Shown: in pieces, positions 10,317 to 19,611 of the stretch
Layout of the letters: the number at the start of each line of letters is the position of its first letter
How positions within the stretch are numbered: position 1 is the stretch's first letter
Origin: Thermomicrobiales bacterium
Lineage (GTDB): Bacteria > Chloroflexota > Chloroflexia > Thermomicrobiales > UBA6265
Reading direction: 5' to 3'
Length of the DNA stretch: 64,000 nucleotides
Assembly: GCA_019637585.1 (NCBI GenBank)
Contig: JAHBVL010000002.1
Coordinates: 372,001 to 436,000, forward strand
Notes under the pieces: generated by a model
The model's input: the letters and a program-made list of their open reading frames with translations, nothing else
What the model was told of the DNA's origin: nothing
Databases searched by the model: none
Program-made: the position numbers and the translations under genes

Positions 10317-12001
10317 GCCCTCCCCTGCCGCTCCGCGAAATCAGCTGGATCGATCGCCGGGAAGGGATTGTCCCGTTCGGCGAGGGAGGTGAGCATCTCC
10401 TGGGCTTCGACTGAATCGCAGGCATCCTGCTCGATCAGGGCGGCCAGGCGATTGAATCGCTCCAGGTGTTCGACGAAGCGCTCAGAGGCATATTCCTTGG
10501 CCTGACCCGTGGTTACCAGGAATGGCCAGTCGCTGCTCTGCAACAACAGAAGCTCTCGCGCGGCCTGATCGATGAATGCATCGAGCCTGCCGGGGTTCGC
10601 GGCGCCGGTGGCAGCCAGCCCTTCCATGCGGCTCTCCGCCCCATGAATGAGCGGCCACATCCACTTGGTGTCGACGTTCATCCAGGTGAAGTGCCCACCG
10701 CCGGCTCCCCAGCTCGACTCAGGCAGGTTGAGCACCCGGTCGGGCGGATGTTGCTCGACGATGCCGCTCGCCGTCGTCAGCTCGATGCGCTGGTTCGCGG
10801 CCAGATTGCGCAGCACTTCCTTCAGCCAGTCGACCCCCTCGAACCACCAGTGGCCGAACAGCTCCGTGTCGTAGGCGGCGCTAATCACTCCAAACTCGCC
10901 GCCGGTGCGAGCCGCATAGCCAGCGAGAAGCTCATCGACCAGACCCGCGAAATGCCGGGCGTGATCGCGCACCCGTTCCTGGGCACGCTGTGGCTCGTAG
11001 AAGGGCTTGTAGGCGAGATCGAGACCCGCGCCGCCGACACGCCAGTACTGGAGCCCCGACACCCCGTCCTTCTTGTGGAACTCCCGGTACCAGAAGTCGC
11101 CCGGATAGCCGAAGGTCGCCGACCAGACCTGCTGACCAGAGTCGTTGTTCCTGGCAAGAACGGCAACCTGTCCTGGTGCGTCGCCAACCCAGTAGGGTTT
11201 GAATGTCGTGGCGGGTTCCGCCTGTTCGTGCGGTTCCAGCGCGATCGAGTAGCGTCGCTGCACCTCGCCATATGGCCCAATCGCTTCACCCGCCGCTTTG
11301 CCGACCGGATTGCCCCCTTCGACGGTGTGCGTTTCGCTGAAGAAGACCCGGATTCCCTGAGCGGCGAGGAACGACTCGATACCCGGACGCCGCGTCTCGC
11401 CTTCGTAGAACGCGGGACGATAGGCGCATTCCGGCAGCCAGATCGCTTTCGGCTTGACGCCGAAGTGTCGCTCGTGCGCAGCAACCCCGGTGGCCAGCTG
11501 ACCATGGATCGACGAGTCGCGCGACAACAGCGGCAGATATCCGTGCGTCGCTGCAGAGGTCGAGATCTCGACCAGACCGCGCCGCTGCAGTTCAGCCAGA
11601 GCGCCAAGAATGTCCCGCTTGAAACGGTCGTTGAACGAAGTCAGTATCCGGGCATAGAGATGATGGTAGTAGCGGGCCAGGTCGCGAAGCGCTGTTTCCC
11701 CCGACTCGCTGAATCGCTGCACATCCTCGGCGGCCCACGCCGACCGCTCGGCCGCGTAGTGGACGAAGTGCTCCACGATCAATGGATCGGCGAGCTGCTC
11801 GGCCAGGATCGGCGTGACGCTCACCGTCAGCTTGTAGTCGATTCCCTCCTCGGCGAGGTCGTAGAGCGCGTTGAGGAGCGGCAGATAGGTTTCGGCGATG
11901 GCTTCATGGATCCACTCCTCGCCGTGGGGCCACATCCCGGCCTGCCGGGCGTACGGAATGTGCGAGTGGAGGACAAAGGTGAACGCGCCGATACTGGTCA
12001 T
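10307..12001 (-). CDS. GH57 1,4-alpha-glucan branching enzyme
   Basis: About 564 aa. GH57 branching enzymes cut alpha-1,4 chains and rejoin them as alpha-1,6 branches. Visible GH57 motifs are LHSHIPYAR near the start, KAIWLPECAYRP with the nucleophile Glu, and ISAAYDTELFGHWWFEG with the acid/base Asp, followed by a C-terminal helical domain. The frame is open further upstream to 12181, but the ATG at 12001 begins exactly at the domain and clears malQ. It appears to supply the branching activity, because no GH13 GlgB is present in the window. Confidence 0.9.
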   Translation of the reverse strand: MTSIGAFTFVLHSHIPYARQAGMWPHGEEWIHEAIAETYLPLLNALYDLAEEGIDYKLTVSVTPILAEQLADPLIVEHFVHYAAERSAWAAEDVQRFSESGETALRDLARYYHHLYARILTSFNDRFKRDILGALAELQRRGLVEISTSAATHGYLPLLSRDSSIHGQLATGVAAHERHFGVKPKAIWLPECAYRPAFYEGETRRPGIESFLAAQGIRVFFSETHTVEGGNPVGKAAGEAIGPYGEVQRRYSIALEPHEQAEPATTFKPYWVGDAPGQVAVLARNNDSGQQVWSATFGYPGDFWYREFHKKDGVSGLQYWRVGGAGLDLAYKPFYEPQRAQERVRDHARHFAGLVDELLAGYAARTGGEFGVISAAYDTELFGHWWFEGVDWLKEVLRNLAANQRIELTTASGIVEQHPPDRVLNLPESSWGAGGGHFTWMNVDTKWMWPLIHGAESRMEGLAATGAANPGRLDAFIDQAARELLLLQSSDWPFLVTTGQAKEYASERFVEHLERFNRLAALIEQDACDSVEAQEMLTSLAERDNPFPAIDPADFAERQGRAGS

Positions 12002-12083
12002 GGCAACCCCACTTTGGGCGACACGGCCCGCGATGTCGCTGAAGGCAACTGATCGTAGTCTAATCTGCTGATTGCCGGCCCCA

Positions 12084-13655
12084 TCAAGCGCCAGGCTCGT
12101 GGAGCGGATGTGCCGCTCCAGGCACGCTGTAGTCGTATGGGTCGAATCCCTGCGACGGAGGATCCATCGCAGCGCGGCCATAGGTGGCGGTCAGATCGGC
12201 GAGTCCGTCGGCCAGTCCGTCGTGGAGCTGGTGTTCCAGATAGCGCCATCCCCAGTTCCCGGATGGGAGCCCCGGAGTGTTCATGCGGGCTTCGTCGCTG
12301 AGACGCATCACATCCTGAAGTGGGCAGATCGCCAGATCGGCGACCGATGCCAGCGCCTGCCGCATCAGGTCCCAGGCGATGTCGGAGCCGTCCGTACCCA
12401 GATACCCCTGCACGAAACGCCGCTGGTGATCGTTGAGTCCGCTGAACCAGCCGATCGTCGTCTGGTTGTCATGCGTGCCCGGGTAGACTGCGCAGTTCGG
12501 TTCGAAATTGTGGGGGAGGTAGCTGTTGCGGGGATCACCATCAAACGCGAATTGGAGCACTTTCATGCCGGGCATATCCAGATTCCGTCGCAGGGCATGA
12601 ACATCCGGGGTGATCAATCCAAGATCTTCCAGGATGAACCGGGCCTCGTGCGCTTGATCGATTGCCGATAAAAGCGCCTCCCCCGGTCCTCGCTCCCAGC
12701 GGCCACCCCGCGCTGTATCATCGCCGGCGGGCACAACCCATCCGGCAGCAAATCCCCGAAAATGATCGATCCGAATGATGTCGACCAGCTCGAACGTCCC
12801 TTCGACCCGCTCTCGCCACCACCGGAAGCCATCCTGGGCCATTCTCGGCCAGTCGAAGAGCGGGTTGCCCCACAGCTGGCCATCGACGGAGAAGTAATCG
12901 GGCGGCACCCCGGTGACCACCGTCGGCCGGCCCTCGTCATCCAGCCGGAATTCGTCCTGGTTGGCCCAGACATCGACGCTGTCCGCGGCGACGTAGATGG
13001 GGATGTCGCCGACGATTCGGATACCGCGGTCATTGGCGTAGCGCTTCAACGCGAGCCACTGATCGCGAAAGACGAACTGGGCGAACTCATGGAACGCGAT
13101 CTGTTCGGCCAGATCGATGCGCGCGGCGATCATCGCTTCCGGCGAGCGCTTCCGCAGTTCCTGGGGCCATTCCAGCCAGTGCACATTGCCTTGCGACTCT
13201 TTCAGCGCCATGAAGAGCGCAAAGTCGCTCAGCCACGGACCTTCCTGCTCGCGAAATCGCTCGAACGCCTGCCAGTCGAATGGTGCGCCCGGCTCGCGCG
13301 CCCGCCGAAAGGCGTCCCACAGGAGGGTGGACTTGAAGTGGGCAACGTCGTCGAAACTCACCTCATGGTCGGGAAATGGAACGAGCGGCGTGAGCTGGAT
13401 ATCGGTGAGCAATCCCTGGTCGCGCAACAGATCGAGCGAGATCAGCAGTGGATTACCGGCAAACGCCGACGGCGATGCGTAGGGCGAATTGCCGTAGCCC
13501 GTTGGACCAAGCGGCAGCACTTGCCAGAGACGTTGACGGCCCCGCTCCAGCCAATCGACGAATCGATATGCCTGGGCGCCGAGATCGCCGACGCCATGAG
13601 GACCGGGAAAGGATGTTGGATGCAGGAGAATGCCGGAGCTTCGGTCAAAACGCAC
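12084..13655 (-). CDS. malQ: 4-alpha-glucanotransferase MalQ (amylomaltase)
   Basis: 523 aa, GH77 disproportionating enzyme moving alpha-1,4-glucan segments between oligosaccharides. It has the family N-terminus GILLHPTSFPGPHGVGDLG and the motifs GDIPIYVAADSVDVWANQ, IRIDHFRGFAAGW (nucleophile Asp), FILEDLGLITPDV (acid/base Glu) and YPGTHDNQTTIGW (stabilising Asp). Length is normal. It precedes the GH57 gene by 82 bases on the same strand, and links malto-oligosaccharides from GlgX and TreS back to longer glucans. Confidence 0.95.
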   Translation of the reverse strand: MRFDRSSGILLHPTSFPGPHGVGDLGAQAYRFVDWLERGRQRLWQVLPLGPTGYGNSPYASPSAFAGNPLLISLDLLRDQGLLTDIQLTPLVPFPDHEVSFDDVAHFKSTLLWDAFRRAREPGAPFDWQAFERFREQEGPWLSDFALFMALKESQGNVHWLEWPQELRKRSPEAMIAARIDLAEQIAFHEFAQFVFRDQWLALKRYANDRGIRIVGDIPIYVAADSVDVWANQDEFRLDDEGRPTVVTGVPPDYFSVDGQLWGNPLFDWPRMAQDGFRWWRERVEGTFELVDIIRIDHFRGFAAGWVVPAGDDTARGGRWERGPGEALLSAIDQAHEARFILEDLGLITPDVHALRRNLDMPGMKVLQFAFDGDPRNSYLPHNFEPNCAVYPGTHDNQTTIGWFSGLNDHQRRFVQGYLGTDGSDIAWDLMRQALASVADLAICPLQDVMRLSDEARMNTPGLPSGNWGWRYLEHQLHDGLADGLADLTATYGRAAMDPPSQGFDPYDYSVPGAAHPLHEPGA

Positions 13656-13688
13656 GTTCGCTCTCCCAACGGCTCACGACGTCGCCGT

Positions 13689-14693
13689 CTACGGTTCTTC
13701 CAGCGAGTCTCGCAGGATATCCATGTGTTCCAGCGCAAGACCAGTGCCCACGGCAACACAGGAGAGCGGATCGTCCGCGACATAGCAGGGCACGCCGGTC
13801 ACCTCGGTGAGGAGATCGGGCAGATGGCGCAACAACGCACCGCCACCGGTGAGGATCATGCCCTTGTCGATGATGTCCGAGGAGAGTTCCGGCGGCGTCT
13901 CTTCGAGCACGCCACGCACCGCTCCGATGATTGCTTCCAGCGGCTCGGTGATGGCGTCGGTCACCTCATTGGCGTGAATCTGGATGGTGCGAGGCAAACC
14001 AGCGACTTCGTCACGGCCCCGCACTTCCATGACGGCATCGTCTTCCATCGGCATCGCGCTGCCGATGGCGATCTTCACCTCTTCCGCCGACCGCTCGCCG
14101 ACCCGGAGGTTGTACTTCCGCTTGATGTGGTTGGCGATGGCTTCGTCGAACTTGCTGCCGCCGACCCGCAGTGACCGGGCCACGACGATGCCATTCAGCG
14201 AGATGACCGCAACCTCGGTCGTTCCGCCGCCGATGTCGATGATCATGTTGCCGGATGGGTCGGCGACTGGAATTCGGGCGCCGATCGCCGCCGCGAGCGG
14301 CTCGCTGATCAGAAACGCCTTGCGGGCGCCGGCATTGAGCGCGGCATCGCGCACCGCGCGACGCTCCACACCAGTCACGCCTGCTGGTACGCAGATCATC
14401 ACTTCCGGGCGGACCAGCGAAAAGCGGCCACAGCTCTTGTTGATGAAGTAGCGGAGCATCTCCTGGGTGACCACATAGTCGGCGATCACGCCATCGCGCA
14501 TCGGCCGCACGACCTCGATCGTTTCCCGCGGTTCGCGGCCGAGCATATTGCGGGCTTCGATGCCGACTGCTTTGACCTTGCCGTCCTTGGCCGAAATAGC
14601 GACGACCGACGGCTCGTTGATGACGATGCCGCGCCCACGAACGAAGACCAGCACGTTGGCCGTGCCCAGGTCAATTCCGATTTGTTTCGCCAC
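13689..14693 (-). CDS. mreB: rod-shape actin homologue MreB
   Basis: 334 aa, a bacterial actin that polymerises under the membrane and directs lateral cell-wall growth. The ATPase fold shows phosphate 1 ([19 protein letters not shown]), phosphate 2 ([17 protein letters not shown]) and the adenosine motif ([15 protein letters not shown]). Length matches the family. The GTG start at 14693 is placed by homology to [10 protein letters not shown]; a weak GGAG lies upstream. No mreC or mreD follows; malQ is the next gene, 33 bases away. Confidence 0.95.
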   Translation of the reverse strand: MAKQIGIDLGTANVLVFVRGRGIVINEPSVVAISAKDGKVKAVGIEARNMLGREPRETIEVVRPMRDGVIADYVVTQEMLRYFINKSCGRFSLVRPEVMICVPAGVTGVERRAVRDAALNAGARKAFLISEPLAAAIGARIPVADPSGNMIIDIGGGTTEVAVISLNGIVVARSLRVGGSKFDEAIANHIKRKYNLRVGERSAEEVKIAIGSAMPMEDDAVMEVRGRDEVAGLPRTIQIHANEVTDAITEPLEAIIGAVRGVLEETPPELSSDIIDKGMILTGGGALLRHLPDLLTEVTGVPCYVADDPLSCVAVGTGLALEHMDILRDSLEEP

Positions 14694-14806
14694 TCGCTGG
14701 AGCTCCGACGACAGGGTGCTGGTAGGATTGCGATTGCACGCTCGCGCAGGATCGTTTTGCGTGATGCGAGATCGACCAGCGATTCTACCACGCGGTTTTC
14801 AGGTCA

Positions 14807-15157
14807 ATGATGTCAGAACAGCCCAACGAATCACTCCCGGCCCCTGAATCCTCTCCCTCACACGAGGGTCAGGTGCAAACGTCTGAAGAACGCAAACCAT
14901 CACAGCGCGGCCAGGGCCGGCAAAAACGCGGCGGTCGCGGTCGGTCGGCATACACCTTTCCCGACGATCTCGAACGCTCCTTCTGCCGGAACGCTACCCG
15001 CGTTCCCCCCGCGTCATTTCCAGTCGCGGCACGGGGCGGAGCCGCTCGACCGGCGATGGTCGAATTGGCCCGCACGGAGACCAGGGTCCTCTTCTGCGAT
15101 CTCCTGCACGAGGGTCCGCATATGTGGCCCGACGGCGAAGAGTTCTCTCCTTCCTGA
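14807..15157 (+). CDS. hypothetical protein, doubtful
   Basis: A 116-codon frame, divergent from mreB. The first 60 residues are polar and low in complexity (SQRGQGRQKRGGRGRS), and the C-terminal half looks like non-coding GC-rich translation. There is no convincing Shine-Dalgarno, and the frame ends shortly before a hexamer repeat. It may be the remains of a longer gene or not coding at all. I recognise no domain. Confidence 0.25.
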   Translation: MMSEQPNESLPAPESSPSHEGQVQTSEERKPSQRGQGRQKRGGRGRSAYTFPDDLERSFCRNATRVPPASFPVAARGGAARPAMVELARTETRVLFCDLLHEGPHMWPDGEEFSPS

Positions 15158-15173
15158 GCCACCGTGCCGGGCT

Positions 15174-15203
15174 CCAGCGCCAGCGCCAGCGCCAGCGCCA
15201 GCG
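15174..15203. repeat. hexanucleotide repeat (CCAGCG)x5
   Basis: Five perfect tandem copies of CCAGCG, followed by GCGCGG. It lies in the 765-base space between mreB and the diguanylate cyclase gene, next to a large inverted repeat. Confidence 0.85.
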
Positions 15204-15219
15204 CGCGGCATGAAAAAGC

Positions 15220-15329
15220 ACCGTCATCCTGAGCGAAGCGAAGGATCTCCTGCCGCAGCAGTCTTCGGGGAGACGACGGTCGCGGCAGGAGATGACGGCG
15301 AGATCCTTCACTTCGTTCAGGATGACGGT
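15220..15329. repeat. REP/MITE-like inverted repeat
   Basis: The arms at 15220-15248 and 15301-15329 are 29 bases each and match as reverse complements except at two positions. An inner pair (CTCCTGCCGC and GCGGCAGGAG) extends the pairing, so nearly the whole 110 bases can fold on itself. The arm starts ACCGTCATCCTGAGCGAAG, a type of intergenic repeat I have seen as common in several bacterial phyla. It carries no gene. The following 15330-15518 holds nothing else I recognise. Confidence 0.85.
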
Positions 15330-15518
15330 CGTGTTTCTACGGGCACCCATACAGACGTTTTCACTGCAGCAAATCAGGACTTCTGGTTCCTCTTTCCGCT
15401 TGACGGTTCGCTCTAAGACTCCCTAGTCTCGATCACCGGTCATTCTGCTGGCCGGTCGTTGCGGCATGGAATCCAAGTGGACCTGCACTACCCCGATCTG
15501 ACAAGGCATTCACCCTGG

Positions 15519-16955
15519 ATGAACCCGCCAGGGATCGCAGTCGTCGCGACCATCGCCGCCGGAGCCCTCCTGCTCGTCCGGGCGGAAGGATCGACCGGCA
15601 CTTTGGTGATGCTTGCCGCTGCTTTGGCGGTCGCCGCCGCGCATCTGGTGATGTCAGTTGCGACCGCTGATCGCACCGCCCCACGCTCGACGCAGGTGGC
15701 AGCCATCGGCGCACCGGTTTTCGGTCTGGCCGGCCTTGCCTGGATTCTGGCGGGAGCTATCACCGGCAGCGATGCCAGTCCACTTCGGGATGGGGCGTTG
15801 CTCGTTCTGGCCGGCTGCTTCATGCTGGCGCTCTCGTTCGTCGCACACGCGCCGCGTGAATGGCTCGTCGCATTCACCGTCGCAGCCGCGGTACCCGGCG
15901 CGTGGCTCATGCTCGCGCCCGATGCGCATGACGCCAGCGGGTCGTTTCGAGCGGTCGCGGCGCTCGCCGCCATCGGCGGGCTCTCGATGACGACATTCCC
16001 CGCGGTCCAGCTGACGACATCACGGACGGTCTCCGGAAACGAGCAGGGTCTCAAAAGCTCGCTCTTCTGGTTCACAAGCGGTCTTTCCCTGGTTCTGCTG
16101 TCGAGCGCTCTGATGACCCGAGACGACCAATGGCAGGCCTGGCACCTGCCGCTGCTGGCGCTCTCCCAGTTGGTTCTCGGGCTGGACCGATCCGACCGGC
16201 GCTCCGCTCGGCCATCCGAACGATCCACGGCGTTCCTCGACGCATTTCCGGTCTGGGCCGGGATCATGGGATCGCTCTTCCTGGCGGTTGCCGCAGCAGC
16301 CTGGACGATGGCCGCGGAAGAATCGCGCGAGCGGTCAGGCGTGGTGGTGCTCGCGGTGGTCGTGGTCGTCGTCTACACAACAACGCTCTCGATCTCTGGA
16401 TTGATGCGATCGTCGACCATGAACCAGCTCTCCGGATACGCCGCGACCCTCCTTCGCCAAAGCCGCACCGATCCGCTCACCGGCCTGGCCAACAGGCGAG
16501 CGATCGAGGAGCGCTTCTCGGCCGAGCTGCAGCGAGCGGCCAGATTCAATCATCCGCTCTCGATTGGCATGATCGACATCGACGACTTCAAGGCGATCAA
16601 CGATACGTGGGGGCATCAGTCGGGTGACGACGTCCTCCGGCACGTCGCTCACCGCCTCGAGCTGGAGCTTCGCCAGATCGATGTTGTGGGCCGGTACGGC
16701 GGCGAGGAATTCCTGATGCTGCTGCCGGAAACAGCCGTCGAAGGCGCCTGGATCGCGGCCGACAGAGTGGTCCGCTCCATTCGCGAGATGGCGCCGCAGG
16801 GTGCGGGAGAACCGCGCTCGGTGACGATCAGCATCGGGCTGGCGTCCTTTCCCGACCATGGCCGGTCGGAAGCCGATTTGATCGCCGCCACCGACGCCGC
16901 CCTCTATGCGGCCAAACGAGCCGGGAAGAATCAGGTCGCTGTCGCGGAGCGGTGA
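15519..16955 (+). CDS. membrane-bound diguanylate cyclase (GGDEF)
   Basis: About 478 aa. The N-terminal 300 residues are strongly hydrophobic, with eight or so predicted membrane segments and no recognised sensor motif. The C-terminal GGDEF domain has DPLTGLANRRAIEERF, the metal-binding DIDDFKAINDTWGHQ and the active-site signature RYGGEEF. An RQID five residues before the signature fits the allosteric RxxD I-site, so product inhibition is expected. It should make cyclic di-GMP from GTP at the inner membrane face. The ATG at 15519 is chosen over an in-frame TTG at 15459; the choice is uncertain. Confidence 0.88.
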   Translation: MNPPGIAVVATIAAGALLLVRAEGSTGTLVMLAAALAVAAAHLVMSVATADRTAPRSTQVAAIGAPVFGLAGLAWILAGAITGSDASPLRDGALLVLAGCFMLALSFVAHAPREWLVAFTVAAAVPGAWLMLAPDAHDASGSFRAVAALAAIGGLSMTTFPAVQLTTSRTVSGNEQGLKSSLFWFTSGLSLVLLSSALMTRDDQWQAWHLPLLALSQLVLGLDRSDRRSARPSERSTAFLDAFPVWAGIMGSLFLAVAAAAWTMAAEESRERSGVVVLAVVVVVVYTTTLSISGLMRSSTMNQLSGYAATLLRQSRTDPLTGLANRRAIEERFSAELQRAARFNHPLSIGMIDIDDFKAINDTWGHQSGDDVLRHVAHRLELELRQIDVVGRYGGEEFLMLLPETAVEGAWIAADRVVRSIREMAPQGAGEPRSVTISIGLASFPDHGRSEADLIAATDAALYAAKRAGKNQVAVAER

Positions 16956-16956
16956 C

Positions 16957-17715
16957 CTACCGCGGCGCAGCGGCCTCCAGCAGCGCGAGATTCGCCGCCA
17001 GCGTCGATTCGCCGACGATCGACCGCACCACCGTCTCATCGAGCACACCATCGAATGTGGCCAGTTTCGCCTGAATCGCATCTGCGTCGCCGAACGCGCT
17101 CGTGTCGAACGCGGCAACGCCCATGCGGTCGAAATGACGACCGTAGGCCGGCACGGCGGTGTACCGGGCTGCTTCTTTTTTCAGCAATGCCCGGCTCTCC
17201 GGCAGCGCGGTTCGTACGTAGCTGATGATCTCCGTGCCACCCGCCGCCCGCAATTCCGCCGCTGCCGATTCGACCCAGGCAGCGGTCATCCAGTTCAACA
17301 GCACCGCATCTGAACGCCCGGACAGCTCGATCATCTTCGGTCCCAGAGCGCCAACGGCCGTCTTGCAGGCGGTCAATTGCTGGAGTTCCTCCAGCCCGTC
17401 GCGAACCAGTTCGAGACTGCCCGTATGCCTGCCGCCCGATCCGACCCCGAGAATGAGCCGGTCGACCGGCACCCCGTCCGCCTCGACCGCCGCCACGATG
17501 TCGGCCGGCGATCGGCGGTCGAGCGGTATGACACCGACTCCGAGCCGAATTCGCGACGTGACCCTGGCCACCTTGCCGAGCACCGCAAGTCCTTCGGCGC
17601 CGGGCGTGTCGTTGGTCCAGAATGTCGCGTATCCCGCCGCTTCGGCGGCCATGGCCAGTGGCTCGACGAAATCCGGATCGATCGCCGCGGCAATGCCAAA
17701 TCCGCGCTGTGTCAT
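16957..17715 (-). CDS. LLM-class (F420/FMN-type) oxidoreductase
   Basis: About 252 aa, a luciferase-like TIM-barrel protein. It shows FGIAAAIDPDFVEPLAMAA, TFWTNDTPGAEG, the conserved RIRLGVGVIPLDRRSP and DRLILGVGSGG. The protein is shorter than the 280-340 aa typical of the family. Its ATG shares a base with the radC stop (TGATG), so translation is probably coupled. The substrate cannot be told from sequence; F420 rather than FMN is a guess from the family. It ends one base after the cyclase gene, which is convergent. Confidence 0.8.
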   Translation of the reverse strand: MTQRGFGIAAAIDPDFVEPLAMAAEAAGYATFWTNDTPGAEGLAVLGKVARVTSRIRLGVGVIPLDRRSPADIVAAVEADGVPVDRLILGVGSGGRHTGSLELVRDGLEELQQLTACKTAVGALGPKMIELSGRSDAVLLNWMTAAWVESAAAELRAAGGTEIISYVRTALPESRALLKKEAARYTAVPAYGRHFDRMGVAAFDTSAFGDADAIQAKLATFDGVLDETVVRSIVGESTLAANLALLEAAAPR

Positions 17716-18440
17716 CACTCCCGTCCTCGATTCTCTTTTGCTGCTTTGAAACCCAATCGCGCCCGCCGGAGCGACAGGTGACCATGCGCTCCGACGATCA
17801 CATGGTCCAGCACGTCGATATCGAGCAGGTCCCCTGCTCGCTCCAGTTCCGCCGTCAGCGCAACGTCGGCGGCGGAAGGGGTGCACTCGCCCGACGGATG
17901 ATTGTGCACCACAGCGATCGATGCGGCATTGACCCGCACGGCTTCCCGAAAGACCTCCCCCACCCGCACCTGCGCCTGACTGACGCTGCCCCGATAGATC
18001 GTCGAGGTGCGAATCAGGCGGTTTCTGGTGTCGAGCAGAATCACCCGGAGTTCTTCCTGGTCGAGTGCGCCCATTTCCGGACCGACCAAGCGAACGATGT
18101 CCTCCGGGGTGGTGATGCGGGGCCGCTCGTCAGGCCCGAGCGCGACGACCCGCTTCGCCAGCTCGAGCGCCGCGGCGAATTTGGCCGCTTTGGCCGGACC
18201 AACGCCTTTCACCGCCGCGAGATCGTCGACGCTGGCTCGCATCAATCCGCGCAACCCGCCGAATTCATGCAGGATCCGATCGGCCAGCGTCGTAACCGGT
18301 TCGCCAACTGATCCGGTGTTGAGCAGCACGGCGAGCAGCTCGCTCGTCGACAGACTGCCGGGCCCATGGCGAAGCAGTCGTTCGCGCGGTCTGTCGTCCG
18401 ACGGCATCTCCTTGACGCCAAGTGCCCGGTGGTCGTCCAT
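17715..18440 (-). CDS. radC: RadC/JAB-domain DNA repair-associated protein
   Basis: About 241 aa. It has the UPF0758 N-terminus (RPRERLLRHGPGSLSTSELLAVLL), a helix-hairpin-helix (LAAVKGVGPAKAAKFAAALEL) and a JAB/MPN metalloprotease-like domain with the ligand motif VVHNHPSGECTPSAADV and a catalytic-type Glu in the preceding strand. The biological role of RadC is unsettled in general. The ATG at 18440 gives the family start, and GGACGGGA lies just upstream. Its stop overlaps the start of the LLM oxidoreductase gene. Confidence 0.9.
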   Translation of the reverse strand: MDDHRALGVKEMPSDDRPRERLLRHGPGSLSTSELLAVLLNTGSVGEPVTTLADRILHEFGGLRGLMRASVDDLAAVKGVGPAKAAKFAAALELAKRVVALGPDERPRITTPEDIVRLVGPEMGALDQEELRVILLDTRNRLIRTSTIYRGSVSQAQVRVGEVFREAVRVNAASIAVVHNHPSGECTPSAADVALTAELERAGDLLDIDVLDHVIVGAHGHLSLRRARLGFKAAKENRGRE

Positions 18441-18545
18441 TCCCGTCCGATCAGCGTGGTTGCGGCATGTCATCCGTGCCGGGAAGTGTATCGTGCAGGG
18501 AAAGCGCAGCGGACATCGTATGCCTGAAAAACCATGGCCGAATGC

Positions 18546-18551
18546 TATACT
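18546..18551 (+). promoter_or_regulatory. candidate -10 element of ftsY
   Basis: TATACT preceded by GC. The same GCTATACT octamer is seen 14 bases before the tRNA-Val gene. A transcript starting near 18558 would make the ATG at 18562 leaderless and leaves room for the GTG start at 18637. No clear -35 is visible. Confidence 0.5.
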
Positions 18552-18636
18552 TTCGTGCTGAATGGATCGAGTCACCCGGCGCCACGATGATGCGCCGCCG
18601 ATCCACACTCCACCCACCTGTCAGAGGTTTTCACCA

Positions 18637-19602
18637 GTGGTACTCGATCGTCTCTTTCGCCGCCGGGCAGAGCCCGACGTCCAACTCGAAAAGAGCCTCG
18701 AAAAGACGCGGAAAGGCGTCTTCAGCGAGATCACGCGGCTTTTCGAACGGGACGTGCTCGACGATGATCTTTACGAAGAGTTGGAGATGCTCCTCATCCA
18801 GGCGGACGTCGGCTGGGACGTCAGCCAGCAGCTCGTGCGCGACCTTCGTGCCCGCGTCAACGAGGAGCGCATCGAGAATCCGTCTCTGGCGAGGGAGGTC
18901 CTCCGGACGGAGATGATCGAGCTCCTGGAATCGGCCACCCGCAACCGTCAGGTGAAGGTGTTCCAGCGCGGTGTTCCGTACGTCATCATGGTCGTCGGGG
19001 TCAATGGCGTCGGCAAAACGACATCCATCGCCAAACTCGCCGCCTACCATCAGGGATTCGGGCGAAGCGTCATGCTGGCCGCGGGAGACACCTTCCGGGC
19101 GGCCGCGATCGACCAACTGAAGATCTGGGGAGAACGCCTGGGTGTCCCCGTGGTGGCGCACGAACCGGGCGCCGATCCCGGCGCGGTCGTTTTCGATGCG
19201 GTCCAGGCGGCTTACGGTCGCGGCCGGGATGTCCTGATCGTGGATACCGCCGGCCGCCTGCACACCAAGTTCAACCTCATGGAAGAACTGAGCAAGCTGC
19301 GCAAGGTCATGCAGAAGCATGTGGAAGAAGCGCCGCAGGAAGTGCTGCTGGTCATCGACGCCACTACCGGCCAAAACGGTCTGATCCAGGCCAAGACGTT
19401 CGCTGAGTCGGTCGACATCACCGATATCATGATCGCCAAGCTGGACGGCACATCCAAAGGCGGTATCGCCTTCTCGGTGGCCAAAGAGCTGAGCATTCCC
19501 ATCTCCTACATCGGCACTGGCGAGAAAGCCACTGACCTGTCCGAGTTCTATCCGGAAACCTATGTCGACGCTCTCTTCTTCGGCGAAGGCGAGGGACTCT
19601 AG
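18637..19602 (+). CDS. ftsY: signal recognition particle receptor FtsY
   Basis: About 321 aa. FtsY is the membrane-associated SRP receptor GTPase. The NG domain shows [17 protein letters not shown] (G1), [23 protein letters not shown] (G3), [10 protein letters not shown] (G4) and [15 protein letters not shown]. The acidic A domain is almost absent, as in many Gram-positive-type bacteria. I prefer the GTG at 18637, which has AGAGG 9 bases upstream and gives a start [10 protein letters not shown] typical for the family. An ATG at 18562 is also open. ffh starts 9 bases after the stop, a natural SRP operon. Confidence 0.93.
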   Translation: MVLDRLFRRRAEPDVQLEKSLEKTRKGVFSEITRLFERDVLDDDLYEELEMLLIQADVGWDVSQQLVRDLRARVNEERIENPSLAREVLRTEMIELLESATRNRQVKVFQRGVPYVIMVVGVNGVGKTTSIAKLAAYHQGFGRSVMLAAGDTFRAAAIDQLKIWGERLGVPVVAHEPGADPGAVVFDAVQAAYGRGRDVLIVDTAGRLHTKFNLMEELSKLRKVMQKHVEEAPQEVLLVIDATTGQNGLIQAKTFAESVDITDIMIAKLDGTSKGGIAFSVAKELSIPISYIGTGEKATDLSEFYPETYVDALFFGEGEGL

Positions 19603-19611
19603 AGGCGCCCC

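Noticed and set aside
14807-15157. Gene for an RNA-binding protein, suggested by the RGG-like stretch
   Set aside because: The Gly/Arg-rich segment is short and likely a composition effect. No Shine-Dalgarno and no domain support it, so it is listed only as doubtful.
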